Below, piece by piece: positions 15,701 to 29,214 of a stretch of 64,000 nucleotides of DNA. Every line of letters starts with the position of its first letter. The stretch's first letter is position 1. The DNA comes from Microplitis mediator (taxonomy: Eukaryota; Arthropoda; Insecta; Hymenoptera; Braconidae). Position numbers and translations under genes: made by a program. A model generated the notes under the pieces. It did not search any database, had not been told where the DNA came from, and worked only from the letters and a program-made list of their open reading frames with translations. The stretch lies in NCBI RefSeq assembly GCF_029852145.1, contig NC_079971.1, positions 12,629,697-12,693,696 on the forward strand, written 5' to 3'.

Positions 15701-16052
15701 TGATGGTCACCATGATCATGGTCATAGTGGTCATGATGGTCACCATGATTCTACTCATGATGATCACTATGATCATAGTCGTGATGGACACCAGGATCAT
15801 GGTCATGATGGACACCGTGATCATAGTGTTCATGATGGTCACTATGATCCTAGTCATTATGGTCACTATGACCATGGTCATAATGGTCACCACGACTACG
15901 GTCATGATGGTCACGATGATCGTGGTCATTATGGTCACCATGATCATAGTCATGACGGTCACTATGATAAAGTCATGACGGTCACTATGATAAAGTTATG
16001 ATGGTCACCATGACCATGGTCATTATAGTCACCATGACGATGGTCGTGATTG
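12743..16052 (+). repeat. Higher-order block D/E, copy 1
   Basis: A more divergent satellite segment, with many TCATGATGATCA and CACGATCATGAT variants. It recurs at 35202-36822 (offset 22459), 37292-40319 (a further 2090) and 44156-47441 (a further 6864). It contains two sub-blocks: 12743-14300 and 14307-16001. The latter is rich in GGACACCAGGATCATGG and GGACACCGTGATCATAG variants. Four copies with a shared internal order make this a true higher-order unit. Confidence 0.85.
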
Positions 16053-19000
16053 TTACCATAGTCTTGATGGTCAGCATGATCATGGTCACGATGATCATTA
16101 TGATCATGGTCATGATGGTCATAATGGTCACCTAGATCATGGTTATGATGGTCATCATACTCATGGTCATAATGGTTACCATGACCATAGTCGTGGGGGT
16201 TACTATTATTTCGGTGATAATGGTCATGATAGTGACCATGATCATGATCATAGTCATGATGGTCACGATGACTATGGTCATGATTTTCACCATGATCATG
16301 GTCATGATGGTCACTATAATCATGGTCATAATGGTCATGATAGTGACCATGATCATAGTCATGATTGTAACCATGATCATGGTCATGATGGTCACCATGA
16401 TCATAGTCATGACGGTCACTATGATAAATTCATGATGGTCACTATGACCATGGTCATTATAGTCACCATGACGATGGTCGTGATTGTCACCATGATCATG
16501 GTCATAGTGGTCACGATGGACACCAAGGTCCTAGTCATGATGGTCACTATGACCATGGTCATAATGGTCATTATGACTACGCTCATGATGGTCACAATGA
16601 TCATGGTCATAATGGTCATGATAGTGACCATGATCATAGTCATGATGGTCACTATGACCATGGTCATAATGGTCACTATGACTACGCTCATGATGGTCAC
16701 AATGATCATGGTCATAATAGTCATGATAGTGACCATGATCATAGTCATGATTGTAACCATGATCATGGTCATGATGATCTCAATGACCATAGTCATAATG
16801 GTCACCATGATCATAGTCATGATGGTCACTATGACCATGGTCATTATAGTCACCATGACCATGGTCAATATAGTCACCATGACGATGGTCGTGATGGTCA
16901 CTATGACCGTGGTCATAATGGTCACCATGACTACGGTCATGATGGTCACAATGATCATGGTCATGATGGTCACCATGATCATGGTCATGATGGACACCAT
17001 GATCATAGTCGTGATGGTCACGATGACTATGGTCATGATTTTCACCATGATCATGGTCATGATGGTCACTATAATCATGGTCATAATGGTCATGATAGTG
17101 ACCATAATCATAGTCATGATGGTAACCATGATCATGGTCATGATGGTCACCATGATTATAGTCATGACGGTCACTATGATAAAGTCATGATGGTCACTAT
17201 GACCATGGTCATTATAGTCACCATGACGATGGTCGTGATTGTCACCATGATCATGGTCATAGTGGTCACGATGGTCACCAAGATCCTAGTCATGATGGTC
17301 ACTATGACCATGGTCATAATGCCCATTATGACTACGCTCATGATGGTCACAATGATCATGGTCATAATGGTCATGATAGTGACCATGATCATAGTCATGA
17401 TGGTCACTATGACCATGGTCATAATGGTCACGATGACTACGCTCATGATGGTCACAATGATCATGGTCATATTAGTCATGATAGTGGCCATGATCATAGT
17501 CATGATTGTAACCATGATCATGGTCATGATGGTCTCAATGACCATGGTCATAATGGTCACCATGATCATAGTCATGATGGTCACTATGACCATGTTCATT
17601 ATAGTCACCATGACCATGGTCATTATAGTCACTATGACGATGGTCGTGATGGTCACTATGACCGTGGTCATAGTGGTCACCATGACTACGGTAATGATGG
17701 TCACAATGATCATGGTCGTGATGGTCACCATGATCATAGTCATGATGGTCACTATGACCACGGTCATGATGGTGACCATGATCATAGTCATGATAGTTAC
17801 CATGAGCATGGTCATGATGGTCACTATGACCATGGTCATGATAGTCACCATGATCATCGACGTGATAGTAACTATGATCATGGTCATTATGGTCACTATG
17901 ACCATGGTCATAATGGTCACCACGACTACGGTCATGATGGTCACAATGATCGTGGTCATTATGGTCACCATGATCATAGTCATGACGGTCACTATGATAA
18001 AGTCATGACGGTCACTATGATAAAGTTATGATGGTCACCATGACCATGGTCATTATAGTCTCCATGACGATGGTCGTGATTGTCACCATGATCATGGTCA
18101 TAGTGGTCATGATGGTCACCATGATCCTAGTCATGATGGTCACTATGAACATGGTCATAGTGGTCACCATGACTACGGTCATGATGACGACCATAATCAT
18201 GGTCATGATAGTCACCCTGCTCATGGTCATGATGGTCACTATGACCATGGTCATGATGGTCACCATGATCGAGTCATGATGGTCACCATACTCATAATCG
18301 TTATGGTCACTATGACAGAAGTCATGATGGTCACCATGATCATGGTCGTGATGGTAACCATGATCATGGTCATAGTAGTCATGATGGTCACCATGATCAT
18401 GGTCATAGTAGTCATGATGGTCACCATGATCATGGTCATGATGATCACTATGATCATAGTCGTGATGGACACTAGGTTCATGGTCATGATGGACACCGTG
18501 ATCATAGTCATAGTGGTCATAATGGTCACTATGATCTTAGTCATGATGGTCACTATGACCATGGTCATGATGGTCTTCATGGCTACGGTCATGATGGTCA
18601 CAATGATCATGATCGTGATGGTCATCACGATCATAGTCGTAGTGGTCATGATGGTCACTATGATCTTAGTCATTATGGTCACTATGACCATGGTCATAAT
18701 GGTTACCATGACTACGGTCATGATGGTCACAATTATCATGGTCATAATGGTCACCACGACTACGGTCATGATGGTCACAATGATCATGATCGTGATGGTC
18801 ACCATGATCATGATCATGATGATCACCATGACCACGGTCATGATGGTGACCATGATCATAGTCATGATAGTCACCATGATCTTGGTCATGACGGTTACTA
18901 TGACCATGGTCATGATGGTCACCATGATCATCGACGTGATAGTAACTATGATCATGGTTATGATAAGCTCTATGATTATGGTCATAATGGTTACTATGAT

Positions 19001-22000
19001 CATGGTCGTGATGGTCAATATGATCTTGGTCATGGAGGTCTCGATCATCAGCATGATCGTGGTCATATTGGTCACCATGATCATAGTCATGATGGTCACT
19101 ATGATTATGGTCATGATGGTCACCATGACTACGGTCATCATGGTCACAATGATCATGGTCGTGATAGTCACCATGATCATGGTCATGATGGTCACCATGA
19201 CCACGGTCATGATGGTGACCATGATCATGGTCATGATAGTCTCCATGATCATGGTCATGATGGTCACTATGACCGTTGTCATTACTGTCACTATGATCAT
19301 AGTCATGATGGTCTTGTTTGTCACCATGATCGTGGTCATGATAGTCACCATAATCTAAGTCATTATAGTCACCATACTCATGGTGATGATGGTCATGATT
19401 ATGACTATGATCATAGTCATTATGGTCACTATGACTATAGTCATGATGGTCACAATGATTATGGTCGTGATAGTCACCATGATCATGGTCATAGTGGTCA
19501 TGATGGTCACCATGATCATGGTCATGATAATCACTATGATCATAGTCGTGATGGTTTTCAGGATCATGGTCATGATGGACACCGTGATCATAGTCATGAT
19601 GATTACTATGACCACAGTCATAATGGTCACCATGATTCCGATTATGATGGTCTCTATGATTATGGTCATGATAGTCACCATAATCATGGCCATAATAGTT
19701 TCGATGATCATGGTTGTGATGGTCATTATGATTATGGTCGTGATGGTCATAGTAGTACACATTATTATGATCGTTATGGTCGTGATGGTATCCATTATCA
19801 TTGATAATGGTAACCATGATCATGGTCATGATGGTAACCATGATCATTGTGATGATGGTCACGGTGGTCACCATGAAAATGGTCATGATGGTCACCATTA
19901 CCATAGTCTTGATGGTCAGCATGATCATGGTCACGATGATCATTATGATCATGGTCATGATGGTCATAATGGTCACCTAGATCATGGTTATGATGGTCAT
20001 CATACTCATGGTCATAATGGTTACCATGACCATAGTCGTGGGGGTTACTATTATTTCGGTGATAATGGTCATGATAGTGACCATGATCATGATCATAGTC
20101 ATGATGGTCACGATGACTATGGTCATGATTTTCACCATGATCATGGTCATGATGGTCACTATAATCATGGTCATAATGGTCATGATAGTGACCATGATCA
20201 TAGTCATGATTGTAACCATGATCATGGTCATGATGGTCACCATGATCATAGTCATGACGGTCACTATGATAAATTCATGATGGTCACTATGACCATGGTC
20301 ATTATAGTCACCATGACGATGGTCGTGATTGTCACCATGATCATGGTCATAGTGGTCACGATGGACACCAAGGTCCTAGTCATGATGGTCACTATGACCA
20401 TGGTCATAATGGTCATTATGACTACGCTCATGATGGTCACAATGATCATGGTCATAATGGTCATGATAGTGACCATGATCATAGTCATGATGGTCACTAT
20501 GACCATGGTCATAATGGTCACTATGACTACGCTCATGATGGTCACAATGATCATGGTCATAATAGTCATGATAGTGACCATGATCATAGTCATGATTGTA
20601 ACCATGATCATGGTCATGATGATCTCAATGACCATAGTCATAATGGTCACCATGATCATAGTCATGATGGTCACTATGACCATGGTCATTATAGTCACCA
20701 TGACCATGGTCAATATAGTCACCATGACGATGGTCGTGATGGTCACTATGACCGTGGTCATAATGGTCACCATGACTACGGTCATGATGGTCACAATGAT
20801 CATGGTCATGATGGTCACCATGATCATGGTCATGATGGACACCATGATCATAGTCGTGATGGTCACGATGACTATGGTCATGATTTTCACCATGATCATG
20901 GTCATGATGGTCACTATAATCATGGTCATAATGGTCATGATAGTGACCATAATCATAGTCATGATGGTAACCATGATCATGGTCATGATGGTCACCATGA
21001 TTATAGTCATGACGGTCACTATGATAAAGTCATGATGGTCACTATGACCATGGTCATTATAGTCACCATGACGATGGTCGTGATTGTCACCATGATCATG
21101 GTCATAGTGGTCACGATGGTCACCAAGATCCTAGTCATGATGGTCACTATGACCATGGTCATAATGCCCATTATGACTACGCTCATGATGGTCACAATGA
21201 TCATGGTCATAATGGTCATGATAGTGACCATGATCATAGTCATGATGGTCACTATGACCATGGTCATAATGGTCACGATGACTACGCTCATGATGGTCAC
21301 AATGATCATGGTCATATTAGTCATGATAGTGGCCATGATCATAGTCATGATTGTAACCATGATCATGGTCATGATGGTCTCAATGACCATGGTCATAATG
21401 GTCACCATGATCATAGTCATGATGGTCACTATGACCATGTTCATTATAGTCACCATGACCATGGTCATTATAGTCACTATGACGATGGTCGTGATGGTCA
21501 CTATGACCGTGGTCATAATGGTCACCATGACTACGGTCATGATGGTCACAATGATCATGGTCGTGATGGTCACCATGATCATAGTCATGATGGTCACTAT
21601 GACCACGGTCATGATGGTGACCATGATCATAGTCATGATAGTTACCATGAGCATGGTCATGATGGTCACTATGACCATGGTCATGATAGTCACCATGATC
21701 ATCGACGTGATAGTAACTATGATCATGGTCATTATGGTCACTATGACCATGGTCATAATGGTCACCACGACTACGGTCATGATGGTCACAATGATCGTGG
21801 TCATTATGGTCACCATGATCATAGTCATGACGGTCACTATGATAAAGTCATGACGGTCACTATGATAAAGTTATGATGGTCACCATGACCATGGTCATTA
21901 TAGTCTCCATGACGATGGTCGTGATTGTCACCATGATCATGGTCATAGTGGTCATGATGGTCACCATGATCCTAGTCATGATGGTCACTATGAACATGGT

Positions 22001-25000
22001 CATAGTGGTCACCATGACTACGGTCATGATGACGACCATAATCATGGTCATGATAGTCACCCTGCTCATGGTCATGATGGTCACTATGACCATGGTCATG
22101 ATGGTCACCATGATCGAGTCATGATGGTCACCATACTCATAATCGTTATGGTCACTATGACAGAAGTCATGATGGTCACCATGATCATGGTCGTGATGGT
22201 AACCATGATCATGGTCATAGTAGTCATGATGGTCACCATGATCATGGCCATAATAGTTTCGATGATCATGGTTGTGATGGTCATTATGATTATGGTCGTG
22301 ATGGTCATGGTAGTACACATTATTATGATCGTTATGGTCGTGATGGTATCCATTATCATTGATAATGGTAACCATGATCATGGTCATGATGGTAACCATG
22401 ATCATTGTGATGATGGTCACGGTGGTCACCATGAAAATGGTCATGATGGTCACCATTACCATAGTCTTGATGGTCAGCATGATCATGGTCACGATGATCA
22501 TTATGATCATGGTCATGATGGTCATAATGGTCACCTAGATCATGGTTATGATGGTCATCATACTCATGGTCATAATGGTTACCATGACCATAGTCGTGGG
22601 GGTTACTATTATTTCGGTGATAATGGTCATGATAGTGACCATGATCATGATCATAGTCATGATGGTCACGATGACTATGGTCATGATTTTCACCATGATC
22701 ATGGTCATGATGGTCACTATAATCATGGTCATAATGGTCATGATAGTGACCATGATCATAGTCATGATTGTAACCATGATCATGGTCATGATGGTCACCA
22801 TGATCATAGTCATGACGGTCACTATGATAAATTCATGATGGTCACTATGACCATGGTCATTATAGTCACCATGACGATGGTCGTGATTGTCACCATGATC
22901 ATGGTCATAGTGGTCACGATGGACACCAAGGTCCTAGTCATGATGGTCACTATGACCATGGTCATAATGGTCATTATGACTACGCTCATGATGGTCACAA
23001 TGATCATGGTCATAATGGTCATGATAGTGACCATGATCATAGTCATGATGGTCACTATGACCATGGTCATAATGGTCACTATGACTACGCTCATGATGGT
23101 CACAATGATCATGGTCATAATAGTCATGATAGTGACCATGATCATAGTCATGATTGTAACCATGATCATGGTCATGATGATCTCAATGACCATAGTCATA
23201 ATGGTCACCATGATCATAGTCATGATGGTCACTATGACCATGGTCATTATAGTCACCATGACCATGGTCAATATAGTCACCATGACGATGGTCGTGATGG
23301 TCACTATGACCGTGGTCATAATGGTCACCATGACTACGGTCATGATGGTCACAATGATCATGGTCATGATGGTCACCATGATCATGGTCATGATGGACAC
23401 CATGATCATAGTCGTGATGGTCACGATGACTATGGTCATGATTTTCACCATGATCATGGTCATGATGGTCACTATAATCATGGTCATAATGGTCATGATA
23501 GTGACCATAATCATAGTCATGATGGTAACCATGATCATGGTCATGATGGTCACCATGATTATAGTCATGACGGTCACTATGATAAAGTCATGATGGTCAC
23601 TATGACCATGGTCATTATAGTCACCATGACGATGGTCGTGATTGTCACCATGATCATGGTCATAGTGGTCACGATGGTCACCAAGATCCTAGTCATGATG
23701 GTCACTATGACCATGGTCATAATGCCCATTATGACTACGCTCATGATGGTCACAATGATCATGGTCATAATGGTCATGATAGTGACCATGATCATAGTCA
23801 TGATGGTCACTATGACCATGGTCATAATGGTCACGATGACTACGCTCATGATGGTCACAATGATCATGGTCATATTAGTCATGATAGTGGCCATGATCAT
23901 AGTCATGATTGTAACCATGATCATGGTCATGATGGTCTCAATGACCATGGTCATAATGGTCACCATGATCATAGTCATGATGGTCACTATGACCATGTTC
24001 ATTATAGTCACCATGACCATGGTCATTATAGTCACTATGACGATGGTCGTGATGGTCACTATGACCGTGGTCATAATGGTCACCATGACTACGGTCATGA
24101 TGGTCACAATGATCATGGTCGTGATGGTCACCATGATCATAGTCATGATGGTCACTATGACCACGGTCATGATGGTGACCATGATCATAGTCATGATAGT
24201 TACCATGAGCATGGTCATGATGGTCACTATGACCATGGTCATGATAGTCACCATGATCATCGACGTGATAGTAACTATGATCATGGTCATTATGGTCACT
24301 ATGACCATGGTCATAATGGTCACCACGACTACGGTCATGATGGTCACAATGATCGTGGTCATTATGGTCACCATGATCATAGTCATGACGGTCACTATGA
24401 TAAAGTCATGACGGTCACTATGATAAAGTTATGATGGTCACCATGACCATGGTCATTATAGTCTCCATGACGATGGTCGTGATTGTCACCATGATCATGG
24501 TCATAGTGGTCATGATGGTCACCATGATCCTAGTCATGATGGTCACTATGAACATGGTCATAGTGGTCACCATGACTACGGTCATGATGACGACCATAAT
24601 CATGGTCATGATAGTCACCCTGCTCATGGTCATGATGGTCACTATGACCATGGTCATGATGGTCACCATGATCGAGTCATGATGGTCACCATACTCATAA
24701 TCGTTATGGTCACTATGACAGAAGTCATGATGGTCACCATGATCATGGTCGTGATGGTAACCATGATCATGGTCATAGTAGTCATGATGGTCACCATGAT
24801 CATGGTCATAGTAGTCATGATGGTCACCATGATCATGGTCATGATGATCACTATGATCATAGTCGTGATGGACACTAGGTTCATGGTCATGATTTACACC
24901 GTGATCATAGTCATAGTGGTCATAATGGTCACTATGATCTTAGTCATGATGGTCACTATGACCATGGTCATGATGGTCTTCATGGCTACGGTCATGATGG

Positions 25001-26369
25001 TCACAATGATCATGATCGTGATGGTCATCACGATCATAGTCGTAGTGGTCATGATGGTCACTATGATCTTAGTCATTATGGTCACTATGACCATGGTCAT
25101 ATTGGTTACCATGACTACGGTCATGATGGTCACAATTATCATGGTCATAATGGTCACCACGACTACGGTCATGATGGTCACAATGATCATGGTCGTGATG
25201 GTCACCATGATCATGATCATGATGATCACCATGACCACGGTCATGATGGTGACCATGATCATAGTCATGATAGTCACCATGATCTTGGTCATGACGGTTA
25301 CTATGACCATGGTCATGATGGTCACCATGATCATCGACGTGATAGTAACTATGATCATGGTTATGATAAGCTCTATGATTATGGTCATAATGGTTACTAT
25401 GATCATGGTCGTGATGGTCAATATGATCTTGGTCATGGAGGTCTCGATCATCAGCATGATCGTGGTCATATTGGTCACCATGATCATAGTCATGATGGTC
25501 ACTATGATTATGGTCATGATGGTCACCATGACTACGGTCATCATGGTCACAATGATTATGGTCGTGATAGTCACCATGATCATGGTCATGATGGTCACCA
25601 TGACCACGGTCATGATGGTGACCATGATCATGGTCATGATAGTCTCCATGATCATGGTCATGATGGTCACTATGACCGTTGTCATTACTGTCACTATGAT
25701 CATAGTCATGATGGTCTTGTTTGTCACCATGATCGTGGTCATGATAGTCACCATAATCTAAGTCATTATAGTCACCATACTCATGGTGATGATGGTCATG
25801 ATTATGACTATGATCATAGTCATTATGGTCACTATGACTATAGTCATGATGGTCACAATGATTATGGTCGTGATAGTCACCATGATCATGGTCATAGTGG
25901 TCATGATGGTCACCATGATCATGGTCATGATAATCACTATGATCATAGTCGTGATGGTTTTCAGGATCATGGTCATGATGGACACCGTGATCATAGTCAT
26001 GATGATTACTATGACCACAGTCATAATGGTCACCATGATTCCGATTATGATGGTCTCTATGATTATGGTCATGATAGTCACCATAATCATGGCCATAATA
26101 GTTTCGATGATCATGGTTGTGATGGTCATTATGATTATGGTCGTGATGGTCATGGTAGTACACATTATTATGATCGTTATGGTCGTGATGGTATCCATTA
26201 TCATTGATAATGGTAACCATGATCATGGTCATGATGGTAACCATGATCATTGTGATGATGGTCACGGTGGTCACCATGAAAATGGTCATGATGGTCACCA
26301 TTACCATAGTCTTGATGGTCAGCATGATCATGGTCACGATGATCATTATGATCATGGTCATGATGGTCA
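16053..26369 (+). repeat. 3845/2558-bp higher-order tandem, three copies
   Basis: Unit 1 is 16053-19897 (3845 bp). Unit 2 is 19898-22455 (2558 bp). Unit 3 is 22456 to about 26369. Offsets are constant: 16132 to 19977 to 22535 and 17174 to 21019 to 23577. Unit 2 is an internally deleted version. Sequence at about 18400 of unit 1 is joined directly to the equivalent of about 19685, removing 1287 bp. Copies differ by only scattered substitutions. Units 1, 2 and 3 each contain one CCATTATCATTGATAATGG palindrome, at 19792, 22350 and 26195. Confidence 0.9.
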
Positions 26370-27366
26370 TGATGGTCACCATGATCATAGTCTTAATGGT
26401 CACCCTGAACATAGTTATAATGGTCACCATGATCATGCTTATAGTGGTCATGATGGTCACCATAATCATAGTTATGATTTTCTTGATTGTCACCATGATC
26501 GTGGTCATGATAGTCAGCATAATCTCAGTCATAATAGTCATTATAACCATGGTTATGATGATCATGATGGTCACCATGACCGTGGACATATTGGTCACCT
26601 TGATTATGGCCATTATGGTCACTATGATCATGGTTATGATGGTCTCAATGGTCACCATGAACATGGTCACGATAGTCACCATGATCATAGTCATGATGGT
26701 CACCCTGAACATAGTTATGATGGTCACCATGATCATGCTTATAGTGGTTATGATGGTCACCATGATCATGCTTATAGTGGTTATGATGGTCACCATGATC
26801 ATAGTTATGATTTTCTTGATTGTCACCATGATCGTGGTTATGATAGTCAGCATAATCTCAGTCATAATAGTCACCATAACCAAGGTTATGATGATCATGA
26901 TAGTGACTATGATTATGGTCATGATGGTCACTATGATCATAGTTATGATGGTCACCATGACCATGGTCATGATCGTCACCATGATAATGGTCATGATGGT
27001 CTCAATGGTAATGGTCATGATGGTCTCAATGGTCACCATGAACATGGTCATGATGGCCACTATGATCATAGTTATGATAGTTACTATGACCATGGTCATG
27101 ATAGTCACTATGATCATGGTTTTGATGGTCACTATGATCATGGTCATGATGGTCTTATTGGTCACCATGAACATGATCATGATGGTCACTATGATCATAG
27201 TTTTGATAGTTACTATGATCATAGTTATGACGGTCATAATGGTCACCATGACCATGGTCGTGATGGTCACCATGATCACGATTATGATGGTCACCATGAC
27301 CATACTCATGATGGTCTTAATGGTCACCATGAACATGGTCATGATTGTCACCATGATCATGGTAAT
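26370..27366 (+). repeat. Satellite block 5' of the LTR insertion
   Basis: At about 26370 the array switches from the 3845-bp unit type to the type at 11308-12257. The left flank of the insertion is collinear with that block except for a 33-bp tandem duplication at about 26725-26790, which is single at about 11659. The block ends in GGTAAT at 27361-27366. The last four bases are the target duplication. Confidence 0.85.
27363..27366. repeat. Target site duplication TAAT (left)
   Basis: TAAT immediately precedes the LTR terminus and is repeated directly after the other LTR at 34713-34716. A single TAAT sits at the paralogous empty site 12254-12257. A 4-bp duplication is within the range known for Ty3/Gypsy integrases. 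Confidence 0.92.
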
Positions 27367-27641
27367 TGTTACATTCTGGCTTATCTATTAATCCGACAGA
27401 ATATTTTTAATTTAACCAGGTTGACGTCGTTAGGGTGTCAATAGACCCCAGGTGCGTCAGCCGTTGACCTTCTTTTATTTTATGCAAAAAGTTAGTGACT
27501 TACCATGAAGACGATTGTGGGCCCTATAGCTCGCCCCTAGTAATTCCTTTGATGTCTCCTTTGAACGCAAACAAGACGAGCCCCGAAGACTCGGTTCCTT
27601 CGTAGAGGAAAGCAATTTTAATTCGTCGATCAAACCACCAG

Positions 27642-27754
27642 AGCTCGAAGGCTCAACAACACAAGAGCTTGAAAGCTCAACAACACACGAGCTCGACGGC
27701 TTAACAACACACGAGCTCAAAAGCTCAACAACACAAGAGCTGGAAAGCTCAACA
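27642..27754. repeat. 24-bp tandem repeat inside the LTR
   Basis: There are about four and a half units of 24 bp with the pattern AGCTYGAARGCTCAACAACA followed by CAAG or CACG. The units differ by a few substitutions. The same array is in the other LTR at 33847-33959. Its period equals the surrounding satellite period, but the sequence is unrelated. Confidence 0.85.
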
Positions 27755-27901
27755 AGAACTTCCTCCGACCCAACTCTCGGATGACCTTCGGTGAGGTCCG
27801 CGATGACACCTCGAATCTCGCGACCGAGCTGTACCGCACATCCTGACCTCCTGCGTCATCGGCCTCGAAGCATGAATTTCGGATTCGGAAAGGTAACGTT
27901 C

Positions 27902-28006
27902 AGGCTGCCGGGATCGGCGCCCGGAACAGGTGAGAGTATTGGGCTGCCAGTAGCGGCGCCCAATACAAGGTACGTGATTTTTGGGCTGCCCGTAGCGGCG
28001 CCCAAA
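27902..28006. repeat. Three GC-rich hairpin boxes in the LTR
   Basis: Three related boxes share the core GGCTGCC...CGGCGCC, at 27903-27924, 27936-27966 and 27980-28006. Box 2 has a nine-base stem, GTATTGGGC with GCCCAATAC. Box 3 has TTTGGGC with GCCCAAA. The outer stem bases differ between boxes 2 and 3 but stay complementary. Box 1 instead pairs CCGGG with CCCGG. They are presumably leader RNA structures if transcription starts at the TATA candidate. Confidence 0.6.
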
Positions 28007-28507
28007 GTTTAAATAAGGAGTGCGTATTTAAATAAAATACGGATATATATTTTGCTTCAAGTCCGAGTGACAGGATCAAGCCAGCAGGTTTGTGTAGAGT
28101 TCTTGGCTCTACTAGATCTTGTGATCGACTGCCTCTAAACGACTGACTTTAATCGACTGACTTGATTCTGTCACTCCTTGGTATTATACATTTTCAAAAT
28201 GTTAACGTTGCATCTCAGGTTTTCTATGAGAGAATCGTCGTGGCCCGAGTCTCATGCATCGTCATCTGTTTAGACTATCCGCGAGCCACGGCGACTCTCT
28301 TATCGCAAGAGATTTCCGTTACATTGTTGGCGGTGAATAAAAATAATATCGCCAACAAAGTAACGATTTATTAATTTATTAATTAATTATGATTATAAGA
28401 AGTGTCGAACCGTTTATTCGCCCACTGCGGCGAATAAATAATTCGAGACTTCAAAAAAAAATTTCTAAAAATTTTTATTTAAATTTAATTGAAGCCAGAA
28501 CGTAACA

Positions 28508-28521
28508 CCTCCCGACTTAAG
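28508..28521 (-). promoter_or_regulatory. Polypurine tract
   Basis: On the minus strand the interior ends in CTTAAGTCGGGAGG, directly abutting the downstream LTR start TGTTACG. This is where a plus-strand DNA primer is expected in reverse transcription. The same word recurs upstream at about 28761-28774 and 28914-28930 (plus-strand ACCTCCCGACTT), so the element has extra tract-like copies. Confidence 0.75.
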
Positions 28522-29214
28522 TAAGTTGCGGCGCTTTAATAAAATCGGTGCGACTTCTGACCGTGAAAAAGTGGCTCGATATAAATTTAAATTAATTATA
28601 TGACTGACTCTATATAAACTAAAAGTTAAATTCAATTTTGAATACTGTAAAGAAAACGGTTCTTGGCTTTTGTATTTTAACCTAAACCTGAGACACAACG
28701 TTTTATAATATTACTTAAACCTAGTAATATGAAACTAAACGTTAGTATCGTACTTTAATTACCTCCCGACTTGGTCGTTTGGTATAACAAAATGGTTATA
28801 TGAATTGATTAATTCTAAATATAAATTCGAATAGATACACGTCCGCCTTGCGGTTATTCATAAGTTACTTTAGAAGTAATTGACTGAAGAAGTTCAAAAT
28901 AATGCGAGGTAACAACCTCCCGACTTAAGTCAGTTAACATCTTTAATAATTTTACGTATTTTTAGTAAAAAAAAACACAATTACACATACACATACGTGT
29001 TTTGAACACCCTTTCGGTTATCTAATACTACTATACTGCGTAATTCTTAAGTAAAACATTATCAAATATAGATTTTCCTGATAATAACAGGTATCAAAGT
29101 CTTTTAAGATTAATTTATTGTCTTCAAGACAATTTTCTTAAATTTCTAAAATGTTTGTAAATGAAATTGGCTTCTGCCTACTGATAGATCTTTTGAGACT
29201 AGTCCAATCTGGTT
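28522..29214 (-). other. AT-rich region between ORF2 and the downstream LTR
   Basis: About 690 bp without a convincing coding frame. It contains two further copies of the ACCTCCCGACTT word (28761 and 28914) spaced about 250 and 150 bp apart, suggesting a degenerate local repeat. A short frame at 28465-28698 straddles the LTR boundary and is not credible as a gene. Confidence 0.6.

Larger units (their letters stand above)
1..27366 (+). repeat. Giant 24-bp satellite array, left part
   Basis: Continuous tandem repeat, truncated by the left window edge and interrupted on the right by an LTR element. The base unit is 24 bp, GGTCACCATGAT followed by CATGGTCATGAT. A common 33-bp variant carries a 9-bp GGTCTCAAT-type insertion. 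Variation falls mostly at fixed positions and is mostly transitions (CAT/TAT, GGT/AGT, CAT/CGT). Each unit contains the palindrome ACCATGATCATGGT. Because 24 is a multiple of three and the consensus has no stops in four of six frames, hundreds-of-codon frames appear on both strands: Met-Val-Thr-Met-Ile-type and Gly-His-His-Asp-type. They carry no domain, splice or initiation context and overlap each other, so I do not call them genes. Longer internal duplications are listed separately. Confidence 0.97.
27367..28507 (-). repeat. Downstream (3') LTR
   Basis: This copy is left-hand in plus coordinates but downstream for the element. Its ends form a 14-bp inverted repeat with one mismatch (TGTTACATTCTGGC against GCCAGAACGTAACA). 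It contains a 24-bp tandem at 27642-27754, GC-rich hairpin boxes at 27902-28006, and short CGACTGACTT direct repeats near 28130-28165. Small frames inside it (27475-27720, 27791-28012, 28162-28374) recur in the other LTR and are not genes. Confidence 0.95.

Noticed and set aside
16053..26790. Indels that are multiples of three (33, 81, 1287, 1770 bp) as a sign of coding selection
   Set aside because: Other offsets (3845, 2090, 6364, 1727) are not multiples of three. Gains and losses of 24- or 9-bp units explain the triplet sizes without selection.
1..27366. CRISPR array
   Set aside because: The period is about 24 bp with no constant repeat plus unique spacer structure, and the context is eukaryotic.
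27791..28374. Small plus-strand frames in the LTR (27791-28012, 28162-28374) and a minus frame at 27475-27720
   Set aside because: All recur in both LTRs and have no gene-like content. They are LTR sequence.
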